A stretch of DNA of 64,000 bases from Hypericum androsaemum (lineage: Eukaryota > Streptophyta > Magnoliopsida > Malpighiales > Hypericaceae). The notes beneath the pieces are model-generated. The model saw only the letters and a program-made list of their open reading frames with translations, was not told where the DNA came from and did not search any database. A program made the position numbers and the translations under genes. This document shows, piece after piece, positions 45,501 through 58,410 of the stretch; within the stretch, counting starts at the first letter, position 1, and every line of letters starts with the position of its first letter. The DNA lies in NCBI GenBank assembly GCA_963995505.1, contig OZ023181.1:6981487-7045486 (forward strand). Direction: 5' to 3'.

Positions 45501-46681
45501 GTGTTGGTTTAGTTACAAGTTCGGAACGCAGATCAGGCATTGTCGAAAGGCAGATCACGCATTGTCGAAACGCTGCTACTCATATACGAGCAGGGTCGCG
45601 AAAATGTCGAGGAAAGCAGGACCTACCTTTGCAGGAGTGTGATGGGCTGAGCTGTTTGAAAGGAAGAAATCCCACAAGGGAATAAAAATGGACTAGCAGG
45701 CCTCCAGAATTAAATCCTTGGACTTTTGCTTCATAAATTGATCCACTTTCAAAGTAGGCTTGTGCTGCCTTCCAGTCAGCGGCGTACCTCTAATTCTTTG
45801 CAGAAACAAATGATCAGGTCACAATCGTCAAGGTACTCAACACCCATATGAAACATAGACAACAAACAACGGACAACCAATTGGGTTCTTTATATAGCAA
45901 TTGACGTATCTTACGTAATGAGTAGGTGGATCTTCCACACTCGCAATTAGCGATGTGGTGATTCCAACACGCTCTCTAAAACGAAACCCATCGGGCCGAA
46001 GTTTGCACAAACTTCTCCACTTTATCAACGTGCCATGATATAGGGGTGGATAATGGGTCACATATCTCACAAGAGCAATATATCATTTTTCATATTCTAT
46101 CAAAAACCTTAAGGTAATGAGATATAAAACAGTCCACCACACTCGCAACTAGCGATGTGATAATCCCAACACGAAAACACGCAGCAAATCAAGACAAGAA
46201 AATCTAGTCTTTTGACATAACAACACACATTCTCAAACGGAAACTTGTCTCAAATTAGTAATCTAATGCATAAACATTCCTTTAGCTCCTAAAATATCTT
46301 CCAAAGCAATACCATTATCGAATTTCGAGCAGAACCGGTCCTCGTGTCCTGCATTTGCTTCATCGTATTCACAAGTACCAACTAAGACATAAAAACAAAA
46401 GTAACCAACCAACAAAGAGCAGCTAACTTGACTTGGCTTACCACGGAAGTAGAAGGAGCAAGAAGACCAGTGGAGGATGAAGGCGCGTCGGAGTCGTTGG
46501 CTCCATCATTACCAGAGACGGAAGGAAGCGGAGACGAGGAAGAAGAAGCAGAGAACCTAGTGGAGACGGCCAGAGGTGGTCGCCGGAGGCTCAGCTTATG
46601 GGGGTGGTGGGGATGATGGGAAGGGAAGAAGAGGTGGGAGGAGGAGGAGGAGAAGACGGAGAGCTTTGTGGATATCTGCAT
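42506..46681 (-). CDS. SRRP1: Plastid S1-domain RNA-binding protein, SRRP1-like, 10 exons
   Basis: Exons (high to low) are 46681-46442, 45789-45627, 45227-45166, 44789-44633, 44531-44411, 43360-43279, 43151-43048, 42901-42823, 42743-42693 and 42589-42506. Introns are GT-AG with consistent phase, giving 380 residues without stops. Exon 1 is a Ser/His/Pro-rich plastid transit peptide (MQISTKLSVFSSSSSHLFF). A first S1-like region covers about 90-155 (SGSIYEAKVQGFNSGGLLVH). A canonical S1 domain covers about 178-265 (GDIFQGLVAFVEDYGALIHL, TGLVHVSEVSWD, SRINLSIKQLEDDPLLETLD). The C-terminus has FEKRVVSQDLQIWLS and LLARAGRQVQEI. Order and length fit Arabidopsis At3g23700 (SRRP1), which is described as a chloroplast S1 RNA-binding protein acting in plastid RNA processing. 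Intron 1 has gained a TRIM. Confidence 0.92.
45870..46171 (-). mobile_element. TRIM-like element in intron 1 of the SRRP1-like gene
   Basis: Two diverged direct repeats end ATTCCAACA at 45969 and AATCCCAACA at 46171, each preceded by CACACTCGCAA(T/C)TAGCGATGTG. Between them is AACGAAACCCATCGGGCCGA, which is also the interior signature of the TRIM at 8586-8903. The left boundary is approximate. The primer site is decayed. Confidence 0.65.
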
Positions 46682-47292
46682 GGAGGCTGCTGGTCGCCCG
46701 TTTCAGAGCACCGGTGAGGACTGCGAGTCTTGTGTGGTACGTAAGGATATTGCTCGAGTGGGCTTGTTTTACGATATGGAGTGGACCCAATACACATGTG
46801 GCCTCTCTTCTGCCCACCAATATCCTATCAATTGATATGCTTACCGACGACAAGCATTTATAACTATCGTTTTTATACATTAATCAAGTTCAAGACTAAC
46901 AATATTATATATTTGTCAAATTTTTTTTGTCACTTTTCAAATTCACCTCGAAATTGTATTAAAATTTATAGTAGGTGTCTTGATACTAAGTATTATAAAA
47001 AATTAGGACTGGATTGGAAAACTGCTGAGCCTCAGCAACACTATGGGGACAAGTGGATATTAAATGACAAAATTGTAATATCAGATAATACATAGGAGTA
47101 ATTTTGGAAATTTGAAAAACAAACGGCACATAGACACTGGCACATGTAAAATTCAAGAACGTTGACACACATGTTATAGACGCTAGAACTTAGACAATGG
47201 CACATCATGTACACGACACCGGCAGACTCTTGAAAGTGATCATACGGCACATCATGTACACGACATCGGCACATCATGTACATGACACTAGC
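46682..47292. other. Upstream region of the SRRP1-like gene with a short tandem repeat
   Basis: The promoter of the minus-strand gene must lie here. 47180-47285 repeats GGCACATCATGTACACGACA three to four times, with changes. Nothing else was recognised. Confidence 0.6.
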
Positions 47293-47836
47293 TGATGTGA
47301 ATCCCGTTAAGGATCCACACAGAAGTCGAATCGTCTATTTGATAGATAAAAATCTCGACCCATTGTTTATGCCTAGGTAAGAAACTTGGTATGAAGAACC
47401 TCTATCTGCTGCTGTAGAGAAACAAGAACCTCAATTTTGTTGCGATGACCACAAAAGGTGGTGGAAGAACTATTTGATAAGTAGTTGGTTGTGCAAATAC
47501 CACGAAGAGAGTCAATCTCGCAAAATTTATGAAGCCACAAAGTGTGTGTGCCTTTATTCTATTTGTGCTTCTATATATTAGGCAAAGTCTGCTTAAGAGA
47601 ATCCTAATTTAGATTAAACTAGTTTCCAACAAAATTAACATATAATTGATTTCATTAATACACTTCACATTGTGTATGGGCTTTCTATAAGCTTGATGAT
47701 CACCAATAGGCCTCAACAGATTGGCTTGACCCCAAATTTCTTGAATTAAGCCATTGAACTCAGCTTGAAACTTCTTCTCCCTTGCTCTCGTGACTGATTC
47801 AATTGGCACTTGATAAGACTGCTAGAATTCACATCA
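47293..47836 (-). mobile_element. LTR of a second TR-GAG/LARD-like element
   Basis: The segment starts TGATGTGAATCCCG and ends GAATTCACATCA. On the minus strand it follows a polypurine tract (AAGAGGAGAAAA). It is a shorter relative (544 bp) of the LTRs at 30080 and 31997, sharing phrases such as AAATCTCGACCCAT-like and CAATTGGCACTTGA. Confidence 0.75.
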
Positions 47837-48810
47837 TTTTCTCCTCTTAAAATGGATTTGTCCTCAAATCTTTACGATCTTCATGTTTTTGCCAATTCAC
47901 AACATGATATAACAAGATTGAATCTCTGAACATCGTGATTGCTCTTGATATCTTCTGTTCCAATAGAATAGATGCTTCAAGCATAAGCAATCAGAAATTA
48001 TATCACAATCAAAAGTTATAGACTTACTTATTTGAATAAGCATTTCTGGAATCTTCAAAATATTCCATAAATTAACAACCAGTGACACTCCAATATAGTC
48101 AAACTTGTCAACTCCCAAGAAGTCAATATGCAGTGTTCAAAAAAAAAGAAGTCAATATGCTCAACATGAAAAAATCAGAGTCATACAGATTATAGGCTGA
48201 ACATCTTCCTTGACAACAGCAACAACAAGTTCTTCATATCCACCACCAATAGTAGTTATGATCTTCTTCATATGAACAACCTCTGCCACTGAGGATTCTT
48301 CGTACAAATTTTTCGAGTAATCTAATGACATTGCATGCTCATCAAAGCAATCTTCAACAATCCCATTAGAAGTAACTTCTATACCGAAACAACATACCTT
48401 ATCCTCAATTTCGCACTTAGTTTGAATGATATTCTCCCACTGTACTTCACCAACTTCTTTTGCATGCAAGTCAATATAAGTCAATGGAATATTTGCTAAA
48501 TTCTTTTCATGTCAAAACCTCTTCAACTATTTCATCAGAAGAAATGTACATACCAATGTGAGAACTAAATACCTTGTCCCCAATGTCATAGTCTTCAACC
48601 TATTCTACAAGTTGACCAATGGTGACCCTCCAACACAGTCAAACTTGCCAACTCCCAAGACGTCAATATGTTCAATATGAAAATCCGGATTCATGTAGGT
48701 AATGGGTTGAACCTCTTCCGTGCTAATAACAACAACAAGTTCTTTGTATTGAGCATCAATGTTAGTTATGCACTTCTTCATGTTAACAATGGTACAAGGA
48801 CATTAATGTG
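47837..48810 (-). pseudogene. Decayed gag-like ORF of the second LTR element
   Basis: Minus-strand frames at 48484-48161 and 48118-47897 match the 31-kb gag-like protein in order (CFDEHAMSLDYS, ESSVAEVVHMKK, EELVVAVVKED, VDKFDYIGVS), with frameshifts and a partial duplication at 48590-48810. No upper LTR is found in the expected place. Confidence 0.75.
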
Positions 48811-49179
48811 CCCCAATGGTATATCAAGCGATAACAATGGTGTGTGTTTAGGTAAAAACCCGAAATATCCTGTGTTGATCATCACCGTCAAATCTGCCAC
48901 GCGTATCCCATCTCCTATCTAACGGCCCACAATGTACCCTTAATGGTGTTGTCCACCCTATTAGAGGCAGCATCTAATCCAACCTTGATTCCCTCGCATT
49001 CTCCTTCGACTTATCAAACATATATATATCACCATTTGTAGCCTTTTCACCATATCAAGGTCCTTTGTTTTAATTGAATCATCATGTCGCGGTCTTCAAA
49101 CCAAGGTTAGCATTTGGTTGTAACCTTTATACACGAAACTTATATACCCAAGCCCGGAGGAGACAGGGGGAAGTGGGAG

Positions 49180-49370
49180 AGAAATTTTATTTTTTTAGTA
49201 GGGGTATCAAAGTCATTTCATAGATAATAAAAAATATTTGATGACATCAGCGAGGGTCCTTATAGTATAATTTTACCAAATCATGGAGATTTTTTAATCT
49301 ATTTCAGAAATATAGGGGTATGAGAGGCGGATATGTCAAATTTCAGGGTCCTGAGAGTAATTTACTCGAC
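49180..49370 (-). repeat. Transposon-end-like fragment
   Basis: The reverse complement begins GTAAATTACTCTCAGG and contains a GATGTCATCAAATATTTTTT-type phrase. It is related to 8925-9030 and to the reverse of 58660-58800. I infer a dispersed MITE or MULE terminal sequence. Confidence 0.5.
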
Positions 49371-49769
49371 TAATTTACTCGACTAATTAACTAAGGCTTG
49401 GACTTTGCATTACATTATAACAAACCTTAGGGACTTGTGATTTTTTCCCAAAAAAATCCAAAAAAGAAAAGAAAAAAGTGACACGATTTTTTTTGCAAGA
49501 ACATATCCTAAGACTTTTCAGGAGGAAACTTTCAAGGTGATTATTCATCAATGATTGATCCACAACAGTTTATCGAGGCCGTGATGAGTGAGACGAGGCT
49601 TATAATGAGAACATGGGTCTAGAAGTTCAACGAACGAATAAACCAAAAAGAGCCAACAAAAGTAGTCACAAGACGTTCCTATGTGTGTAAAGAAAAATAA
49701 ATTAAACCAAGGAAAGTTATTTGATGGAGATTGTTTTGATGAGCATAACATGTCACTACTTTAGATGAG

Positions 49770-49980
49770 GAAAAAATGAAGAGTGGTGAATGTTGTTAAC
49801 ATGAAAAATTGTATAACTAACATTGATGCTCAATACAAAGAACATGTTGTTGCTGTTATCACAGAAGATGTTCAATGTGTAACCTACGTGACTCCATATT
49901 TTCATGTTGAGCATGTTTAGCATATTGATTTCTTTTGAGTTGATAAGTTGGAGGGTCACCGTTGGTCAATTAATGTGAAT
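49770..49980 (+). pseudogene. Inverted gag fragment of the TR-GAG-like family
   Basis: The plus strand here matches the reverse of 48600-48810, including the stretch encoding the TNIDAQYKE-like phrase and the CATGTTGAGCATG segment. It lies in opposite orientation to the rest of the element, so it is a rearranged copy. Confidence 0.7.
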
Positions 49981-52900
49981 CCTAGCATATCCATACATGT
50001 TGGTCCAAGTAGTAACATATTTAGATTCACTTAAAGAGATATTGGATTCAAACATCGTGAATGTAAAAAATATAATTAAGAGAATATCGCTAATAAAAAA
50101 AACCGATGTATATCTACCTAACCGCAGGAAATGTTTCCCTAATACCCTAAATATGTAGAACAATTTTTTTCACACAACTTAAAAAGACTTACAGTAATTT
50201 GCCAAGTGAGAAAATGACAATCTAGTGTGATGGAGTTAAAATTTGTTGATCCAGTGGCCAGAATTCGCTTGCAGACAAACGGAGAGCAATGGTCTCCAGT
50301 ACGGGGAACCGAGCCACTCCAGCCAAGAAAAATCAGTACGATATCTCATAGTAAATCTATTGAAAAAATAATGGGAATTAAGAGATTTAGATTTATTAAA
50401 TAAAATTTTATGAATGTAAAAAAAATTGAGTCATTTCTAAAAAAAGATTTCACAAATCCGAATATCATAATTTTAAAAAAATACCGTGGTGAAGAGAATG
50501 TTTTGCTGAAATAAAAAATCTGGCGTCAAATAATCGCACAAGAAGAGAAGTTGACATTATATGACTTGTATAATAAGAAATTAAGATTCCCAAGATCTTC
50601 AATAAAACTCCGCATGAAGCGGGATAACTTGAGAAAAACATCGAGAACTATATAACTGGTCCAAACCGGACAAACTTTAGGTTGGAAGGAGATTCATAAG
50701 AGATTTGGCCCAATCGGCTCTCGCAATTCAAAAAATTGTTCTCCGTTCTGGTTATGGTTCGAGTCCTTTTACAAAGAACCATAATAACTGAGACAGAACT
50801 TCAATTTACATAAAAACTTTAAATAAGGTCCAAGAAAATCTCACGCGTGAAAAAAAAATTAATTTCTTCTTGAGAAGTCATGGAGGAATAGTTTCCTAAC
50901 TAATATTATTTATGATGCGAGCCTCGAGTTATTTATTTATCGTACGACATTATTGTAGTTTCTTCTTGTATTTTTTGTCATTAAATGTGCAATGCTACAA
51001 CCAAACCGCAAAAGTTTCATATTTTATTTTCGGTTTTGAACTGGAACCAGACAAAAAAAAAAGTTTCCGGGTCTGGTCCGAATCCGAGGAAGATCTAGAC
51101 CAGATCCGATTTCTTAATTTCAGTCTTTTTATTCTCGGTTCTTTAGATTGGGATTGGTTCATTTTGGGATATTTGCTCAGTGCAATAACCCAGTCTCATA
51201 AAAAAACTTGACCCTAAAATCTAGGGCACGTACCCCTTAAAAAACCATTTTGGGCACGTTGAACTTGGCAAAACGCGAAAAGGGTTGAAGGCACGTTAGG
51301 AAGTGGCTGTCTGGCATATCTTTTTGGAACCAGCTGACGGCTTGATAGATGCTTAGCAGCCAATTTTGTAGTGTTTGCCTGTTTGGTGAACTTTGTAATC
51401 AACAACTGTTTGCTTTTTATGCGATGCATTTTATATTTATATCAACAGTTATTTTTTTGTGAATCTTTTCTTTGTTAACTAAAAGCTAGGGGTGTGCAGC
51501 TGATTAAGAGCTTTTCAAGGAGATAGGGTTTATTTAAATGATCAAAATACATTTTGCCTCATGCTCTAAGTGTAATATTTTCTCATCCTTTATGAAACAT
51601 ACGGTTTGAGCAAAGACAATAACTCAGTTATTTTTTCAGAAACACTTATTCTAGTAGCGGCTAATGCCAATGGATTGCCCCTTATTACGAATGAAACTAT
51701 TTTCTCATTTTAAAGGCGATTGCTTGTAATCAATATAATTATTTAGTAACAATGTGCACTTAGATTAACTAATAAGTAAGTTATTTTTTGTTTAATAAGA
51801 GTTCTTGTCGAGCCACTGAAAATACATCAAATTGACCAGTGTTAAATATTTGTTGGAAAAGCTTTGACACATTTAAGAGGTTTCATTATGTTCAAATTTG
51901 AATTAGTTGAATCGGTGAATATTCGAATTCTAGGTAATAAAAAATATAGTTAATTTAGTACGATATTGCAATGCCATGGTACGTGATTGCACGGTCTTAT
52001 GTATTTTTTCCAAGTCCACGTTATTGAAAATATAGATATATTGTGTTCCCAAAAAAAGAAAATATAGATATATTGTTAAAAATAATATACATCGCAAATA
52101 TAATGTGTCATATATATATAAAATGAGTGAGTGTTTAATATAATCAGACAATTCAAAGTACTAAAATTATAAATAATATAAAAGGAAACCGTAACATGTG
52201 GTTTTATTTTTTCTTTTTCTTGAAACAAAAGTTCTTCAAATTGTCACCTTTGTTGATAGAGTTTTCCAAAATGATACGTTTAGTGAAAAATTCTAAACCA
52301 TGATTATTTTTTTCCCGAATAGAATAGTGTTCGTGTGTATGACGACGTCCATGATAAGTCACATTTCTTTCTCTTCGTTTGTGCTGATATCACAAGTGAG
52401 TTTCTCAAATTATGTTGGTGTTCTATCGCCTTCTCAAGCGGGAGTTCTACTGCCTGTGAGTGTGGTAGCAGGATAGCTCACATAATTAAATGTCGTGTTC
52501 AAGGAGATGTACAACATGCATGAAGCTTGGATGGGTCCCACTAGCCATTTCAATGCAAACGATGAGAAAGAAGAGTGACGTGTCCACAGACCAACTACAA
52601 AAATAACCATGGTTAAAATTCTCTCATTAAAAATATCATTTTAGAAAATATTTGGAAAATCTCTGTCCCAAAAGAGGAAAAAATAAGACCACAATATATT
52701 TATTTTTTAAAGTGTCAAACCATGGTACACGTAAAATTTTCCCTAATATCAATGTATTTATTTAAATATTAATAAGATCATCCAAACCACATTGAAGATA
52801 ACCTATTTATTTATTAATAATATGCATATAATATACATATTGTACGTATATTGTATGTTTTATTTGCATTTTAAACATTTAGTCTAAAAATATACGTGTA

Positions 52901-53820
52901 TAGTTAATCAAGTTTGAAATGTTACATAATATATTTTCTAATTGTGTAATTACGTTTATAATTTCACGTATTAACTTACTAAACTAATCAACAAACTGCT
53001 TTTCAGACAAAAACCAACGAACCTTTAGGTTTTACTCAAATTGTACTGAAATGATTTTTTGATAACCGAAGAAGATTTGTTTAAAAGAAGATTCAAAAAG
53101 GGAAAAAAATTGACCTTTAGAAATTAGTTGCATTCTACTTAACCTTCTTGATGAAGGTGTTACAGTTATATATTATTTTAATCTGTTGTTCGTTATATTT
53201 AAAAAATTAGATTTAAATTCAAATTAACAATTGAAGGGAAAAAATTCAGTTTAGTACCATACCATCATTTTTCCATGTCTGTACTATGTGGTTTAAAAAT
53301 TTAACTGTGTTTAAAACACATGATAATGATGTGAAAAATGAAATTTAAAACAACTTATCTCTCAATATAACAAAAACAAATATTCAGTGACATATAACAC
53401 AAAAAAATGTACAGATTTTATATTCATCAAACACTTTCGTAATATCAACTGTCAATTATATTTGAACTATAATCGCATAATTAACGGCTAAATTTAATAT
53501 ATATATCTGACCAAGTATACTAAACAAAACAATGAATCGAGAGCAGTGTTAAATATTTATTTGGGAGAACTTTGTCACCTTTTAAAAGTCCTAATTGGCT
53601 TGAAATTGGATTAGTCGGCCTAATAGACCGGATACCAATTGGTTAAAAAAAAAGATATATAACACAAAAAGTTAAATGTTAATGTACCACCCTTTTGCAT
53701 CAATTTCACATTCACCAAACAATTTCCTAATATCCTTAAAAAAAACAATTTCCTAATATCTGAAAATTCACTGTAGTTCACTTGACAAAATTCTGACCAA
53801 GCATAGTAAAAGAAAACCGA
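49981..53820. other. Gene-free AT-rich interval
   Basis: I found no gene or clear element in about 3.8 kb. Short frames (50912-51211, 52335-52523) have no family signature. 52020-52075 repeats AAATATAGATATATTG. The promoter of the PIP5K gene must lie at its right end. Confidence 0.6.
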
Positions 53821-53904
53821 TGAATGGAGAGAAAGGACAGTAAAGTAAAACAGGGTGGGGACATGGCAGCGTTCCCCAGACAAACAAAGGGACTAGGCCT
53901 TCTC

Positions 53905-54035
53905 TCTCCTTCCTTCCTTCCTTCCTTCCTCTCTCTACATTTCTTTTCTCTAGTTTCCTTTTCCGTTTTCCCCAAACTACCCTTCTCTTTCTCTGCTTCA
54001 AAACGACATCGCTCTCTCTCTCTCTCTCTCTCGAG
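53905..54035 (+). repeat. (CCTT)n and (CT)n microsatellites in the PIP5K leader
   Basis: A CCTTCCTTCCTTCCTTCC run at about 53909-53930 and a (CT)n run at about 54011-54032 precede the ATG at 54102. Pyrimidine-rich leaders are common in plant genes and can affect expression. Confidence 0.8.
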
Positions 54036-54101
54036 CTTGCACTCCCATTTCTCTTCCTTCCATTTCACCTCTCTTTCGAGGAGGAAGAACATGCCGCTGT
54101 A

Positions 54102-56927
54102 ATGCAAGACCCCATCCTCCGACGCGACGCCAAGGAAGCCGACCTCCTCCTCCTCCTCGTCCCCCCTCGCCGCCACCCCACCTCCCGGCGCGTGGCTCCC
54201 ACGCGCTCCCGTTCCGGCGCGGGAGACGGGGACGCGTACACCGGGCCCCTGTCCTCCGGGAAGCCCCACGGGAAGGGGAGGTACGTGTGGTCGGACGGCT
54301 GCGTGTACGAGGGGGAGTGGAGGAAGGGGAGGCCTGATGGGAGGGGGAGGTTCTGGTGGCCGTCGGGGGCCACGTACGCGGGGGAGTTCCGCGGCGGGAG
54401 GATGGAGGGGGAGGGGGCCTTCGCCGGTGTGGAGGGCGAGTCCTATGAAGGCCAGTGGGAGGACGACCGGAAGCACGGGTTCGGGGAGAAGCGCTACGCC
54501 AATGGGGACTCGTACCGAGGGGAGTGGCGGATGAACTTGCAGGACGGGGAAGGGGAGTACCGGTGGAGCAACGGGAACGAGTACCGCGGCGGGTGGAGGA
54601 ACGGGGTGATCCATGGGAGAGGGGTTCTGGTTTGGGGGAATGGGGATAGGTACAATGGGGTTTGGGAGAATGGGGTTCCTAAGGGGAAAGGGGTTTTGTG
54701 TAGTTCCAAGTGTACTAGTGCTAGTGTTTCGGTCGATGCGGGTTTGCCTAAGATTTGCATTTGGGAGTTGGATGGCGAGGCCGGGGATATCACTTGTGAT
54801 ATTGTTGACAATGTGGATGGTTCCGCGGTTTGTAATGGTGCGTGGGAGTGTAACGAGGAGGGGGCAAGTGAGGCCGGGAATTCTCAGAAGAGTCCATCTT
54901 GGAATAGCTCTGGTGATGGAGGTGGTGGTGGTGGTGGCGCAGCGGGTGAGGTTAAGAAGCCTGGCCAGATTGTTTGTAAAGGCCACAAAAACTATGAACT
55001 TATTGTTAATCTTCAGTTGGGTATAAGGTACCAGCCCCCCTTTTTTTTGTTTTGGTTTCCTGGTTTTGTAATGGCATTGGAGATCTTTCTTATAGGAGTG
55101 GCGTCTGTTGTAAGGTATTCTGTAGGGAAGCATTCTTCGATAATGCGGGAGCTTAGCCAGAGCGATTTTGAGCCCAATGAGAAGTTTTGGACGAGGTTCC
55201 CGCCAGAAGGGTCCAAGAATACGCCTCCTCATCAGTCAGTGGATTTCAGATGGAAGGATTACTGTCCAATGGTCTTCAGGTACTTAACTTGAGCTCAAAC
55301 ATAAAAATGGTTACGCATTTGGTAAGAGTCGGAGTCTGTTGGATATTTGGGCTTGATGTCAGTTTTGTGCTATGGTGGTGATTGGTTTTCCTGGCTTTTA
55401 GACATCTGAGGGAATTGTTTGCCATAGATGCGGTTGATTATATGCTTGCCATATGTGGAAGTGATGCACTTAGGGAATTCTCTTCCCCTGGAAAGAGTGG
55501 AAGCTTCTTCTATTTGACTCAGGATGACCGCTTCATGATAAAAACTGTCAAGAAATCTGAGGTTAAGGTCAGTGAATCGTGATCTTGGCCGGTTAATAAG
55601 ATATCAACTCCAGTTTGTGGCTGTTTCAAAAAATGTTTGTGGCTTTTTCTAGGTTCTTACAAGGATGCTTCCAAGTTACTATCAGCATGTTTGCCAATAC
55701 AACAACACTTTGGTAACAAAGTTCTTTGGACTACATTGTATTAAGCTAGCAGGAGGTCCAAAGGTATATTTCGGGTTTTGCATTTTCAAATGCTTTGTTT
55801 GCCAGATAAGTTTCGTTATCCAATCATCCTTCAAAATGTGCTCCAGATCCGCTTCATTGTAATGGGAAATCTGTTTGCTTCTGAGTACCGTATCCATAAG
55901 CGTTTCGACCTAAAAGGTTCTTCTTATGGCCGCACCACGGACAAGGGCGGAGGGGAAATCGACGAGACAGTCACGCTCAAGGATCTCGATCTCGATTTTG
56001 TTTTCCGGCTAGAAAGGTCATGGTATCAAAAGCTAATCAGGTAAGTCTCTCACAAGGACTAATCTTTCTTAGTTCTCTAAACTATGTTGGTCTCCTGTGT
56101 GTCTGCATTCTGGTTTATCATTAAATTTTGATCGACTTTCAGGCAAATCAATAGAGATTGCGAGCTCTTGGAAGCTGAGGGAATTATGGATTACAGTCTC
56201 TTAGTCGGTCTACACTTCTGTGATGGTAACTGGGGTGATGAAATGAAGATGTCACCAAAGTACATGCAACCTGGTATACAGCTATCTTCATTTACTTGCC
56301 TGGCAAGGCGTTGTCTTGTTGTAATGTTTACAAATTATGCAACATGAAGTATCAGCACTTCTTGATTTAGTTCATTTTTTGGTAGAGGAGAAAAATGTGG
56401 ATCGTGATGAAATGTCAATGCGTGGTTATCATTTGCTGCCCAATATGGACTGGGTCATGGAAAGCCGGTACAAGCTGCTTTCCCTTTGTTTATCATTTAG
56501 TTTCTATATCTTTTCATTTTCTTGTTTGGTTACTTGCTCTGTTGATATCGAGACATGTGTTTCCAAAGTTTCAAGCATCTGATGATGTTCCAAGTATGAA
56601 CTTCGATGTTGCAGGGGTCCGCTCATCTGTCTTGGCGTGAATATGCCTGCACGAGCAGAGCGTGTGCCAAAGAACGAAGTTGATTATTTCACGGGGTGCG
56701 GCAGTTGCAAGGCAGTACCTTCTCAGAGCGGCGGTGGTGAGGTTTTTGACGTGGTTCTCTACTTTGGCATCATTGACATCCTCCAGGATTATGATATCAC
56801 CAAAAAGCTGGAACATGCATACAAGTCGTTGCAAGTGGATGCGACATCGATCTCGGCAGTTGATCCCAAGTTGTACTCGAAAAGGTTTCGTGATTTCGCA
56901 CATAAGATCTTCGTGGAGGACAAGTAA
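54102..56927 (+). CDS. PIP5K: Phosphatidylinositol-4-phosphate 5-kinase with MORN repeats, 8 exons
   Basis: Exons are 54102-55027, 55115-55279, 55402-55567, 55653-55763, 55847-56040, 56143-56273, 56386-56467 and 56615-56927. Introns are GT-AG in phase, giving 695 residues. Residues about 46-210 hold seven MORN repeats ([18 protein letters not shown] type), the membrane/regulatory part typical of plant type I B kinases. A glycine-rich linker follows. The kinase starts near residue 300 ([12 protein letters not shown]) and shows the ATP-site lysine in [19 protein letters not shown] [23 protein letters not shown], then [22 protein letters not shown] and the activation-loop end [12 protein letters not shown]. 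It makes PtdIns(4,5)P2 at the plasma membrane. Intron 1 is only 87 bp and stays open in frame. The linker between kinase halves (exons 6-7) diverges from better-known paralogues, so that border is the least certain. Confidence 0.94.
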
Positions 56928-58159
56928 TGAGGACGCCATAATTGCTGATAATTTGGGAATGGTGGTCATTGTTGAATGGAAAGGGTCTTAACTAACAGCG
57001 TGGAGAAGAGAACCATTCTGGAGGGAGGGAGGACCACAGAGAAGGAAGGAAAGTGGTTCATTGGCATTGGCAGTGGCAGATTCTCTTTAGGAATGACAAA
57101 ATGTATAGTCAAAAAAGCAAGTTGGGTGGGTGCATGTCTTTTCTATTTCATTAGGCAGCAGCCCCACAACAAAAAGTGAGAAAAAGTGAGAAAAAGTGAA
57201 AGATGGCTGGTCGGTGTGGGCGATGACAAGAGAGAGCGCTATTTTGTATATTAGAATGAATGAATGTATGTGTGTTGCATGAGACGCGTAATAGTATTGT
57301 CTCTGCTGACTTGTTCCCTTCCGCGGAATTAAAATATACCTAGTTCCAGAAGAACATTTGCATCGGCGGTAGATATTCCATGTTAGGTAGTGTTAAAATT
57401 GTATCGGTATAAATGATAAGAGATTTATTTTTAATTATAAAAAATAGGATAAATTGGTTTCAGCTTCTGATGTTTTCATTAATCTTAATGCGTCTTCTTA
57501 ATTTGAATTAATACTTCTCTCACGTTTCCGGCGTTGATGTTAGTAGTCAATATAAATTTTGTAATGACTATTTTATCCTTAAAAAAAATCAATTATATTC
57601 TCTCTCCTCAATCCACCTTCTCCGGCGAGAGGGCACCATTCCGGTCGTGTTCTCCGGCAACAAAAAATTTTCCGATCAACCCCCAACCTGAAACCCTCTT
57701 TTCCTCTCTTTCTTTTCTTCCCCAAACGCCCAAAAGATAAAAATAACCAGACCCGTTTCTTCCCAATCTGGGATCTAAAGTCCGATTAGGTTTCCGGATA
57801 ACAGCAAACCAGATCTTAGAAACTCAACCACCACTCCATTAAGAGCGTCCTCGACGAGGCCACCCATCAACAAAAAACCCAGTCGACAGCGAAGATGAAC
57901 TAACTATCCATCCGCGATGCCCGACCATGAGCCCAAGAAAATATTACTCGATTTGCCTCTGTCAAGGCTGAGATCGATAACAAAAAAATTGATCGAAGAA
58001 CGAGTCAACTCGGCGTGTACATGGAGGACCACATGTTTGGCCAGTCGAGACCTATGGAGGACTCGTGCTCATTTTCTCTTGGAGCGACACGATTTTCCCT
58101 TTTGTGGAGGCACTGGACGGTGGTCTTGGCCAGTGAAAAGCGTCGGAGGACGGCGATAG
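56928..58159. other. PIP5K 3' region and unassigned repeat-like DNA
   Basis: The PIP5K 3' UTR probably extends to about 57300. From about 57400 the sequence becomes repeat-like, with GC-richer islands at 57610-57700 and 57950-58150. No gene is supported. Confidence 0.5.
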
Positions 58160-58410
58160 GGATGTCGTGAATGGGGACTAAGACACCGGCCTCAGCCTCA
58201 AAAGGAACCCAATCGCAAGCCGGAGAGCCGCCGGGAGCGGTGACGTCAATGTCCTTGGTACCGCCGTTGCTGGAGTGCTCGATGGCGAACTCGACCTTCT
58301 TGTTGTCGCCGAAGGAGCGGTTTTCGTCGGAGACAATGTAGGACTGGTGGACGAAGAGATCGTCGGTGCCGTCATCGGGGGCAGTGAAGCCGTACCCCTA
58401 ACCGTCGTCG
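58160..58410 (-). pseudogene. Captured cold-shock-domain gene fragment
   Basis: On the minus strand GYGFTAPDDGTDDLFVHQ, then NKVEFAIEHSSNGGTKDIDV and TAPGG, match the cold-shock domain of plant glycine-rich CSP/GRP2 proteins: the GYGF RNP1, FVHQ RNP2 and VTGPGG-like end. A TAG stands where lysine normally precedes GYGF, and no glycine-rich zinc-knuckle tail follows. It is a fragment within repeat-like DNA, so probably gene capture by a transposon. Confidence 0.8.

Noticed and set aside
53778..55232. A 484-codon open frame antisense to the PIP5K first exon
   Set aside because: It is a shadow of GC-rich sense codons. It is proline/arginine-biased, has no domain, and crosses the sense intron, while the sense strand has full PIP5K similarity.
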